Shown here: piece after piece, positions 1 through 5,426 of the stretch
Position numbering within the stretch: position 1 is the first letter of the stretch
How the letters are laid out: each line of letters opens with the position of its first letter
Assembly (NCBI GenBank): GCA_030432455.1
Contig: JAUIHC010000231.1
Span: forward strand, 1 to 5,426
DNA: 5,426 bases
Direction: 5' to 3'
DNA from: Phycisphaerae bacterium
GTDB lineage: Bacteria > Planctomycetota > Phycisphaerae > Phycisphaerales > SM1A02
The notes under the pieces: generated by a model
The model's input: the letters and a program-made list of their open reading frames with translations, nothing else
Databases searched by the model: none
Told to the model about the DNA's origin: nothing
Position numbers and translations under genes: made by a program

Positions 1-1296
1 TCGCGGGCGATCCTCGCGTTCAACGCGGGGCGGGCGGCGGACGACATCGGTCGCGCCGACGGCATCATCATCACGCCGAGCCACAATCCGCCCCGCGACG
101 GCGGGTTCAAGTACAACCCGCCCGACGGCGGCCCGGCCGGCGGCGAGATCACGGGATGGATCGAACGCCGGGCCAACGAGATCCTCGAACGCGGCCTTGC
201 CGGAGTGCGGCGAACCGCGAGCGGAGATCGCCCGCTCGCCTCGCTCGATCACGTCGAGGAGACCGACTTCATCCGACCGTATGTCGAGGCGCTCGGCGCG
301 GTGCTCGATCTCGAGGCGATCCGGGCCGCGGACGTGTCGCTCGCGACGCATCCGCTCGGCGGCGCGGCGCTGCCCGTCTGGGCCGTGCTCGCCGAGGTCC
401 ACGGCGTCGAGGTGACGGTGGTCGACGACACCCTCGACCCGCGCTTCGCGTTCATGACCCTCGACAAGGATGGACTCGTCCGCATGGACTGCTCCAGCCC
501 GCAGGCGATGGCCCCGCTCGTCGGGATGATGGCCGACGGTTCGTACGATCTCGCCTTCGGCAACGACCCCGACAGCGATCGGCACGGCATCGTGTGCCGA
601 TCGAACGGGCTCATGAATCCCAACCGCTACCTCGCGGTCGCGATCCGCCATCTGCTCGCGACCCGCTCGCGATGGTCGCCCTCGATCGGCGTCGGCAAGA
701 CGCTGGTGTCGAGCATCCTCATCGATCGCGTGGTGGCTGACGCCGGGCGGCCGCTCGTCGAGGTGCCGGTCGGCTTCAAGTGGTTCGCGCCGGGCCTCTT
801 CGACGGATCGCTCTGCTTCGGCGGCGAGGAGAGCGCCGGCGCCTCGTTCCTGCAAGGAGATGGATCGGTCTGGACGACCGACAAGGACGGCATCGTGATG
901 GACCTGCTCGCTGCGGAGATCCTGGCGACCACCGGCAAGGACCCGGGCGAGCACGAGCGGCAGATCGTCGAGCGGTTCGGCGATCCGGCGTATCGCCGGA
1001 TCTCGGCCCCCGCCGACGCCGAGATGCGGACGGCCCTTCGGAAGCTCGATGCCGCGGCGGTGTCGGCGACCGAGCTCGCAGGCGACCCGATCACCGCGAT
1101 CCTGACCCGCGCCCCCGGCAACGACGCCGCGATCGGCGGCCTCAAGGTCGCGACCGAGCATGGATGGTTCGCGGCCCGGCCGTCCGGGACCGAGCCGATC
1201 TCGAAGATCTACGCCGAGAGTCTCCGCGGCCCGGAGCACGTCGAGCGGATCCTCGCCGAGGCACAGGCGATCGTCGCGGCGGCGACCTCGGGCTGA
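1..1296 (+). CDS. pgm: Phosphoglucomutase, alpha-D-glucose phosphate-specific (5'-truncated by window edge)
   Basis: This enzyme interconverts alpha-D-glucose 1-phosphate and glucose 6-phosphate through a phosphoserine intermediate in the cytoplasm, linking glycolysis to nucleotide-sugar and storage-glucan synthesis. The frame is open from base 1 to the TGA at 1294-1296, giving 431 visible residues. All four active-site elements of the alpha-D-phosphohexomutase superfamily are present. These are the phosphoserine loop TPSHNPP (local Ser27, bases 79-81), the Mg-binding loop DPDSDRHG (Asp189, Asp191, Asp193), the sugar-binding loop GGEESAG (residues 274-280) and the phosphate-binding loop RPSGTEP (393-399). 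Other stretches, such as VGKTLVSS, EVPVGFKWF and LAGDPITA, closely resemble E. coli Pgm (546 aa, as I remember it). The reactive serine is near residue 146 there, so about 119 N-terminal residues are probably missing here. ATGs inside the frame, such as at 463 or 484, are internal methionines. The reading frame shows no damage. Confidence 0.96.
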   Translation, partial: SRAILAFNAGRAADDIGRADGIIITPSHNPPRDGGFKYNPPDGGPAGGEITGWIERRANEILERGLAGVRRTASGDRPLASLDHVEETDFIRPYVEALGAVLDLEAIRAADVSLATHPLGGAALPVWAVLAEVHGVEVTVVDDTLDPRFAFMTLDKDGLVRMDCSSPQAMAPLVGMMADGSYDLAFGNDPDSDRHGIVCRSNGLMNPNRYLAVAIRHLLATRSRWSPSIGVGKTLVSSILIDRVVADAGRPLVEVPVGFKWFAPGLFDGSLCFGGEESAGASFLQGDGSVWTTDKDGIVMDLLAAEILATTGKDPGEHERQIVERFGDPAYRRISAPADAEMRTALRKLDAAAVSATELAGDPITAILTRAPGNDAAIGGLKVATEHGWFAARPSGTEPISKIYAESLRGPEHVERILAEAQAIVAAATSG

Positions 1297-1423
1297 ATCC
1301 GGGTCCCCACCCGCGAGATCATCGACAATGCGATCCGCAATCAACCGGCGTCTCCGGCGTTCGAGTCGGCCGGGGCCGCCCGCCCTTCCCTTCTCCCCTT
1401 CGATCAGACAGGAATCACCCACG
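1297..1423 (+). other. Intergenic leader between pgm and the EF-hand gene
   Basis: This 127-bp gap has no convincing rho-independent terminator for pgm. The best structure is a weak 5-bp stem with a CCCC loop at 1300-1313. I see no good sigma70-type -35/-10 pair. A nearly pure pyrimidine run (about 1379-1402) precedes a purine-rich ribosome binding site, AGGAA at 1410-1414, nine bases before the ATG at 1424. That spacing supports the chosen start of the downstream gene. Read-through from pgm or a non-canonical promoter in the gap are both possible. Confidence 0.4.
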
Positions 1424-2200
1424 ATGACCACGCGTCTTCTGCTCACCAGCGTCCTCGGCCTCGCCCTCGCCACCACCGCCGCGGCTCAGGATCAGCCCGG
1501 TCGTCCCGCCGCCGGTCAGAACGCCCCCGGTGGCGCCCGCCCGAACGCCCGTCAGGCCGACCCGTCCCGAATCGTCGATCGCCTCATGCAGGCCGACGCC
1601 GATGGCGACGGCCGGCTCTCGAAGGACGAGATGGGCGAGACCCGGTTCGCCGCGGTCTTCGATCAGGCCGATGCCGACGGCGACGGCTTCCTGACCGCCG
1701 AGGAGGTCACGACCTTCATGGCGAGTCGTGGCCCCCGAGCCGGTCGTGGCGGAGAGGGCGGCCCCGAGGGTCGTCCCGCCCGCGGACCGCAGGGTGGTCC
1801 CGGCGGACCGCAGGACGCTGCCCCCGCGGGCCCGTCGAAGGAGGCGTTCCACGAGGCGATGGAGCGGGCTGGTCGCGCCCTCCGCGGCCTGCGTCGGACC
1901 CAGTTCGAGGCGGACACCTTCGACCGGGACTTCACGGCCCTGCTCGAACTCGAAGCGAGCCTGATGGAGGCGCGTCGCCACGTCGCGGCGGTCCCGATGA
2001 GCGACGCCGCCAAGGAGAGGTTCGGCGCCGACCAGGCCGCCTACCGCAAGTCGTTCCAGCTCCACCTCGCCAAGGCGATGATGGCGACCCTGCAGGTGGA
2101 AGTGGCGTGCCTCGAGGGCGAGTCCGCGAAGGCGAAGGAACTCGTGGCCGGCATCCTCGAGAACCGCAACACCAGCCACGAGCTGTTCGAGCAGGAGTGA
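1424..2200 (+). CDS. Secreted EF-hand protein with C-terminal cytochrome b562-like four-helix domain
   Basis: The 258-residue product has a classic Sec signal peptide: an Arg at position 4, a hydrophobic core at about 5-17, and a likely cleavage after Ala-Ala-Ala at about residue 21. Two canonical calcium-binding EF-hand loops follow. The first spans residues 58-69 (Asp58, Asp60, Asp62, Gly63, Glu69) and the second 83-94 (Asp83, Asp85, Asp87, Gly88, Glu94). A flexible Gly/Pro/Arg-rich linker covers about 101-138. Residues 139-258 are predicted by eye to form four amphipathic helices. Their start (EAMERAGRALRGLRR) and end (ENRNTSHELFEQ) align with helices 1 and 4 of cytochrome b562. Met146 and His252 fall on the b562 haem ligands Met7 and His102. 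There is no CXXCH, so any haem would be bound non-covalently. The ATG at 1424 was chosen because an AGGAA lies nine bases upstream and the signal peptide begins there; the frame is open further upstream into pgm, but that part is not signal-like. The protein probably acts in the periplasm. Calcium binding is well supported by motif; haem binding is inferred and the true role is unknown. Confidence 0.88.
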   Translation: MTTRLLLTSVLGLALATTAAAQDQPGRPAAGQNAPGGARPNARQADPSRIVDRLMQADADGDGRLSKDEMGETRFAAVFDQADADGDGFLTAEEVTTFMASRGPRAGRGGEGGPEGRPARGPQGGPGGPQDAAPAGPSKEAFHEAMERAGRALRGLRRTQFEADTFDRDFTALLELEASLMEARRHVAAVPMSDAAKERFGADQAAYRKSFQLHLAKAMMATLQVEVACLEGESAKAKELVAGILENRNTSHELFEQE

Positions 2201-2227
2201 GCGCGAGCGCCAACGACGCCAGAAGAG

Positions 2228-2260
2228 ACCGCCGCGGCCCGTTGCACGGGCCGCGGCGGT
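2228..2260. terminator. Perfect GC-rich inverted repeat, probable bidirectional terminator
   Basis: A 14-bp arm at 2228-2241 is perfectly complementary to 2247-2260. The flanking T2242/A2246 can add a fifteenth pair, leaving a TGC loop. It begins 28 bases after the stop of the EF-hand gene and ends 32 bases before the stop of the convergent gene, which is the expected place for a shared terminator. Neither side has a proper T-run, so it would be a tract-less hairpin, or a hairpin that protects mRNA 3' ends, rather than a textbook intrinsic terminator. Confidence 0.7.
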
Positions 2261-2291
2261 CGTGTCATGCGTCGATCGTCGCCATCGCTGC

Positions 2292-3776
2292 TCAGTCGTA
2301 GAAGAACTGCGCACTCAGGACCGCATCCGAGTGCGATGTCAGACGCACCCAATGCGCCGAGAAGCCCTCGGGGAACGAATGGAATCCCGCCCGTTCCCCC
2401 CACGGGATCTCGAGCATGCCGGCACTCACCCAGGTTCCGTCGCCGAGCGGGTCGATCTCGATGGTCACCATCAATCCACCGGCGAGCGCGTCGTCGTCTC
2501 CATCCCGCACGACGTGCAGCCCCTTGCGCTGGAAGCCGAGCATGAGGAACGGGTCGCTCGGCTCGAACGCGGTGACCGCATCGTGACGCCACGGACCGCC
2601 CCAGCCCGAAGGGCGCCCGAACGAGAAGAGATCGTCGACCGACCCGAACCACGGCCCCGACTGCGGCTGGCCGCTCGCTCGATCGGTCTGATTGCCGCCG
2701 AGGACGAGCATGCCCCGCCACGAGACCATGTCGGGCACGATCCGCACATGGGTCGAGATCGGCTTGAGCCCGCGGAGATGGCCGCCGTAAATGAGCGCGG
2801 GCAGGTCGTAGAAGATGCCGAAGGCGTCCATGAGGTATCGCTCGGTCTCGACCTCGCGAATCCGCATCCACTCGGTGTTCCAGGTGTGGCACCACGAATG
2901 ACCACCGAAGGGCAGCAGGTAGCGCGTCCACTTCCCGTCGTGCAGCACCCGCAGGATGACGCTCGCGTCGTCCCAGCCGACCGCGTAGATCGTGTTGCCG
3001 TAGTACGACCCCGAGCCGAGATGGGTCTTGCCCGAGACCTCGATGAAGGCGTTCCGCTCGAGGATGGTCCACGGGCCGGTGCCGTCCCACTCGGCAAGGC
3101 GGCCGCCGAAGCGGCGGCCCTGATCCTCGGGATCCTCGTGGGTGTTGTTGGCGACGACGAGCCGGCCCTGTGCGGTGTGGGCGGCCTTGAAGTGCTTGTA
3201 GGCACCGCGGTCCCAGTCGAGCTCCTCGACCAGATCGCAGAGGAGGGTCGTCTCCAGGGTCTCGAGATCGACCTCGAAGAGCGGCCCCTCCATGGTCAGC
3301 ATGTAGACCTTGTCGGGATCGGAGAGGTGATTCGCGGTGGCCGCGAGTCGATGCGACACCAGCGGCTCGATGGTGCGGACGGTGCCGTCCTCGGCGATGA
3401 CGTGCGGTCCGATGACCGCCTGCTTCGACCGCCAGTGCACGAGCCGATTCGCGTAGGTGCCGGTCACGCTCTCGGGGTGGAGTCGCCACGAGAGATCGTC
3501 GCGGACCTCGTAGAGCCCGAGTCCGCGGCCTCGCTTGTGACTGACATAGCCGATCATCCAGAGCCGGTCCGCCCAGGGGACGAGGGCCCCGATGCCCGCC
3601 TCGGAATCGACCGACGCCCCGGGGGCGACCACCGTCAGGTGCGGCAGCACATGCCCCCCGGCCAGCGCCGGCCCGGGCGGATGCCAGGCGTGCGGGTCGG
3701 AGTCGGGCGAGGGCGGATCCGCGGTCGGCAGGCCGAGGACCGAGGCGAGAACGAGAATGGCAGTGACGGGTGTCAT
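2292..3776 (-). CDS. Conserved-looking secreted Trp-rich protein of unknown function
   Basis: This 494-residue protein is read from an ATG at 3774-3776 to a stop at 2292-2294. The N-terminus has a short hydrophobic stretch (about residues 4-18) ending in a plausible cleavage site near LPTA, so export is likely, although the n-region lacks a positive charge. I do not recognise a catalytic family. The body is rich in short strand-turn segments, such as DKVYMLTMEGPLFEVDLETL at 155-174, GRLVVANN and NTIYAVGWDD, which suggests a beta-propeller or similar all-beta fold. It contains 20 tryptophans (about 4%), with a striking cluster GGHSWCHTWNTEW at 291-303 (Trp295, Trp299, Trp303). The last 25 residues, with FPEGFSAHWVRL and a terminal aromatic FFYD, look like a closing beta-strand module. 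I recall similar uncharacterised proteins from Planctomycetota. The frame stays open upstream to 4268, but that part overlaps the divergent glycosyltransferase and lacks signal-like sequence. No Shine-Dalgarno motif is visible before the chosen start. Glycan binding is a guess from aromatic richness only. Confidence 0.85.
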   Translation of the reverse strand: MTPVTAILVLASVLGLPTADPPSPDSDPHAWHPPGPALAGGHVLPHLTVVAPGASVDSEAGIGALVPWADRLWMIGYVSHKRGRGLGLYEVRDDLSWRLHPESVTGTYANRLVHWRSKQAVIGPHVIAEDGTVRTIEPLVSHRLAATANHLSDPDKVYMLTMEGPLFEVDLETLETTLLCDLVEELDWDRGAYKHFKAAHTAQGRLVVANNTHEDPEDQGRRFGGRLAEWDGTGPWTILERNAFIEVSGKTHLGSGSYYGNTIYAVGWDDASVILRVLHDGKWTRYLLPFGGHSWCHTWNTEWMRIREVETERYLMDAFGIFYDLPALIYGGHLRGLKPISTHVRIVPDMVSWRGMLVLGGNQTDRASGQPQSGPWFGSVDDLFSFGRPSGWGGPWRHDAVTAFEPSDPFLMLGFQRKGLHVVRDGDDDALAGGLMVTIEIDPLGDGTWVSAGMLEIPWGERAGFHSFPEGFSAHWVRLTSHSDAVLSAQFFYD

Positions 3777-3870
3777 GGCAGCGAGGGTATCGGTTCCGGA
3801 TCGACGGGCAAGGCTGGCCTCACCCCGCCGGATCGACCGATACGGACTCTGAACCGAGGACGACCCCACC
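3777..3870. promoter_or_regulatory. Divergent intergenic region, presumed to hold both promoters
   Basis: This 94-bp gap separates two genes starting in opposite directions, so initiation for both should lie here or inside the opposite gene. The 10-mer CCGGATCGAC occurs twice in direct orientation, at 3796-3805 and 3828-3837, 32 bases apart (about three helical turns). That would suit a regulator bound on one DNA face, but GATCG-type words are common throughout this window, so chance is a real alternative. The rightward gene has a usable ribosome binding site, GAGGA at 3856-3860, ten bases before its ATG. No clear -35/-10 pair is visible on either strand. Confidence 0.45.
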
Positions 3871-4707
3871 ATGCCCAGCGTCATCATTCCGGCCCACAAC
3901 GAGGAGGCCGTCATCGAGCGGACCCTCCGCGGTGTCTTGGCGGACGGCGTCGAGGATCTCGAGATCGTGGTGGTGGTCAATGCCACGACCGATCGCACCG
4001 CCGAGATCGCCCGGTCGATCGACCCGCGGATCATGGTCATCGAGACCGAGACGCCGGGGAAGACCAACGCGATCAACCTCGGTGAGCGGCCGCTGACCTC
4101 GTTTCCGAGGATCTTCCTCGATGCCGACATCGAACTGAAGCCGGGAACCGTCCGGGCGCTGCTCGCGGCGTGCGGGAACCCGCATCCGATCGTGTCGCCG
4201 ATGCCGGTGTTCGATATGTCCGGGTGTTCAGTCGGCATGCGGCTTTTCATGCAGGCCAATCGATACAACCATTACTTCGGTCGCGGTGCCCCCAATGGAA
4301 GTGGCTGTTTCGCGCTCACGCAGGAAGGGCGTGGTCGCTGGGACGAGTTCCCGAACATCATCGCGGATGATGGATTCGTCCACGGCCACTTCAAGTCGAC
4401 AGAGTCTCACTGCGTCGATCACGCGCACGCCGTGGTCAAGCCTCCTCGCAATCTCAAGTCGATGACCACGGTGCGAGCGAGAGCTCGACGAGGTCTCATT
4501 CAGTTCAAGCAGATGTTCCCCCACCTCGTTCAGAACCACGAATCCCAGGTCGGCGGCGTGCTCACCCGGATGCTCGTGCGTCCGTGGACGTGGCCTGCCC
4601 TCGTCATCTACGCGTGGGTCCGCGTGCGCGAACGGCAGCTCGCCAAGGCGCAAATCGCTGCGGGCGAGACCGGCTGGGGACGGGACGAATCGGCCCGCGG
4701 CGGCTGA
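3871..4707 (+). CDS. Family 2 glycosyltransferase (GT-A fold)
   Basis: The 278-residue product should transfer a sugar from a nucleotide-activated donor to an unknown acceptor, probably for a cell-surface glycan, glycolipid or exopolysaccharide. It opens directly with the GT2 nucleotide-binding strand (SVIIPAHNEE, residues 3-12). This is followed by the VVNATTDRT segment (35-43), PGKTNAINLG (62-71) and the metal/nucleotide-binding DAD motif in IFLDADIELKPG (Asp84, Asp86). A mid-protein GSGCFALT segment (143-150) precedes EFPNIIADDGFV (159-170), where Asp166/Asp167 sit at the usual acceptor-side acidic position. A basic stretch RARARRG follows at 202-208. There is no signal peptide and no clear membrane span; only a weakly hydrophobic patch with several Trp at 238-250 could associate with the membrane. 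The start is supported by GAGGA ten bases upstream. The gene ends only 18 bp from the convergent DUF1080 stop. Its second half is less GC-rich than its neighbours. Donor and acceptor cannot be predicted. Confidence 0.92.
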   Translation: MPSVIIPAHNEEAVIERTLRGVLADGVEDLEIVVVVNATTDRTAEIARSIDPRIMVIETETPGKTNAINLGERPLTSFPRIFLDADIELKPGTVRALLAACGNPHPIVSPMPVFDMSGCSVGMRLFMQANRYNHYFGRGAPNGSGCFALTQEGRGRWDEFPNIIADDGFVHGHFKSTESHCVDHAHAVVKPPRNLKSMTTVRARARRGLIQFKQMFPHLVQNHESQVGGVLTRMLVRPWTWPALVIYAWVRVRERQLAKAQIAAGETGWGRDESARGG

Positions 4708-4725
4708 ACCGGCTCTCTCCGTCGA

Positions 4726-5426
4726 TCACTGGCTCGCCGCGGCCTTCGCGGGAAGCGGCTTGACCTCGACCCGGCGGAACTCGACCGGGTGACTCTCGCC
4801 CTGCAGCGAGATCCAGCCGCCGTCGAGCATGACCTCGCCGTTCCGCTGCTGCATGAGCATCTTCGCGTCGGGGTCGTTCGGATCGAGCTGCGGACGCTCG
4901 TAGCTGAGCACCGTCGTGCCGTCCATGAGATGCGAGATGCGATCGTTGCCGAGCACCTCGACCTCGGCCACCACCCACTGGTCGCCGTGGTACGTCTCGC
5001 TGGTCGAGTTCGTGCAGTGCCGGGTCACCAGCTTCCCGTCGAACTCGACGTTGGTGCCCGGCGTGCAGAGATTCGCGGTCGTCCGCGTGCCCGACCCGGA
5101 GCCTCCAAGCAGCTGCATCTCGATCGAGACCGGGAAGTCCTGATCCTTCCGCATGCTCGCCGGGTCCTGCCCGTGCAGCATGATTCCGCTGTTGCGGAAC
5201 GCCCAGCCCGGACCGCCCTTCACCTGATCGCCCACGAATCGGTACTCGACGCGGATGAGATAGCGGTCGAACGGGACGCGGTAGTGCAGATGACCGAAGC
5301 GTCCCTTGAATTCGTCCCAGTTCGAGTAGTCGAAGCGAAGCACCCCGTCCTCGACCTTGACGGTGCCGTTCGGATCCTCGCCGAGCGCCGAGCCGGTCTC
5401 CTTGTAGACCCAGCCATCGAGGTTCT
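4726..5426 (-). CDS. DUF1080 / 3-keto-disaccharide hydrolase-like protein (N-terminus beyond window)
   Basis: The frame runs from the right edge to a TGA at 4726-4728, with 232 whole residues visible. In-frame GTG codons such as 5341-5343 are probably internal valines, because the 27 residues before it (beginning NLDGWV and ending KVEDG) already match the family's opening pattern. Typical DUF1080 features are GRFGHLHYR (local 41-49), the strand RVEYRFVGDQ (58-67), GGPGWAFRNSGIMLHGQ (70-86), SIEMQLLGG (100-108) and the closing GWISLQGESHPVEFRRVEV (203-221). The family has a concanavalin-like beta-sandwich and includes enzymes acting on 3-keto-glucosides; many planctomycetal members are exported. 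Two cysteines (local 120 and 137) flank a loop that could be disulfide-linked outside the cytoplasm. A signal peptide, if present, lies outside the window. The C-terminus ends in a short Ala-rich tail with no extra domain. Enzyme activity on a specific substrate is not established from sequence. Confidence 0.92.
   Translation of the reverse strand, partial: NLDGWVYKETGSALGEDPNGTVKVEDGVLRFDYSNWDEFKGRFGHLHYRVPFDRYLIRVEYRFVGDQVKGGPGWAFRNSGIMLHGQDPASMRKDQDFPVSIEMQLLGGSGSGTRTTANLCTPGTNVEFDGKLVTRHCTNSTSETYHGDQWVVAEVEVLGNDRISHLMDGTTVLSYERPQLDPNDPDAKMLMQQRNGEVMLDGGWISLQGESHPVEFRRVEVKPLPAKAAASQ

Noticed and set aside
1300..1313. Small hairpin just after the pgm stop, considered as a terminator
   Set aside because: It has only five base pairs and no T-tract, too weak to call.
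1160..1423. Upstream in-frame extension of the EF-hand protein
   Set aside because: It overlaps the end of pgm and encodes Ser/Arg/Pro-rich noise. The signal peptide and ribosome binding site place the start at 1424.
1415..2314. A 299-codon open frame on the - strand opposite the EF-hand gene
   Set aside because: The composition is Arg/Gly/Leu-rich and motif-free, while the + strand frame has a signal peptide, two EF-hands and a ribosome binding site.
2041..3489. A 482-codon open frame on the - strand in a different frame from the secreted protein
   Set aside because: It is Arg/Pro/His-rich without any domain and crosses the inverted repeat. It is a frame-shifted shadow of the real gene.
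2262..4085. A 607-codon open frame on the + strand
   Set aside because: It lies antisense to the 494-residue secreted protein and runs into the glycosyltransferase start. Its product is full of Arg/Pro/Asp/His low-complexity sequence with no domain, as expected for a shadow frame in high-GC DNA.
3777..4268. Upstream in-frame extension of the 494-residue secreted protein
   Set aside because: It would overlap about 400 bp of the divergent glycosyltransferase on the opposite strand and bury the apparent signal sequence inside the protein.
4695..4742. 8-bp complementary arms CCGCGGCG/CGCCGCGG across the second convergent junction, considered as a terminator
   Set aside because: The loop is 32 bases, both arms are inside coding sequence, and GC-rich words like these recur by chance in this DNA.
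1..5426. A search for a novel defence, mobile or biosynthetic system
   Set aside because: No transposase, integrase, nuclease, toxin-antitoxin pair, repeat array or biosynthetic core enzyme is visible. The five genes look like ordinary chromosomal genes in mixed orientations.

Overview
The window is 5.4 kb of high-GC bacterial DNA (about 65-73% G+C in most rows I counted by hand). It looks chromosomal and carries five protein-coding genes. Two of these are cut by the window edges. The gene content points to the Planctomycetota, possibly a Phycisphaerae-like lineage. The clues are a DUF1080 (3-keto-disaccharide hydrolase-like) protein, a secreted EF-hand protein with a cytochrome b562-like tail, and a large secreted protein of a type I associate with planctomycetal genomes. 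This placement is an inference from families and composition, not from a marker gene.

Layout from left to right. (1) Positions 1-1296 (+) hold the 3' four-fifths of an alpha-D-glucose phosphate-specific phosphoglucomutase (pgm); its N-terminus lies outside the window. (2) A 127-bp gap follows, with no clear terminator and a pyrimidine-rich leader. (3) Positions 1424-2200 (+) encode an exported protein with a signal peptide, two canonical EF-hand loops, a Gly/Pro/Arg-rich linker and a four-helix C-terminal domain resembling cytochrome b562, including its Met and His haem-ligand positions. (4) A perfect GC-rich inverted repeat at 2228-2260 separates this gene from a convergent neighbour and probably acts as a bidirectional terminator. 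(5) Positions 2292-3776 (-) encode a 494-residue, Trp-rich, probably secreted protein of unknown function. (6) A 94-bp divergent intergenic region (3777-3870) must hold the promoters for genes 5 and 7. (7) Positions 3871-4707 (+) encode a family 2 glycosyltransferase without evident membrane segments. (8) Positions 4726-5426 (-) encode the C-terminal part of a DUF1080 protein whose start lies beyond the right edge.

The genes do not form one operon: orientations alternate (+ + - + -), with two tail-to-tail junctions and one head-to-head junction. A loose carbohydrate theme links three of them: Pgm interconverts glucose-1-P and glucose-6-P, feeding nucleotide-sugar synthesis; the GT2 uses an activated sugar; DUF1080 proteins act on or bind glycans. 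Nothing in the arrangement proves a joint pathway. I found no mobile element, CRISPR array, tRNA, rRNA or obvious defence or biosynthetic system. The most interesting item is the EF-hand/cytochrome b562-like fusion, followed by the unassigned secreted Trp-rich protein.
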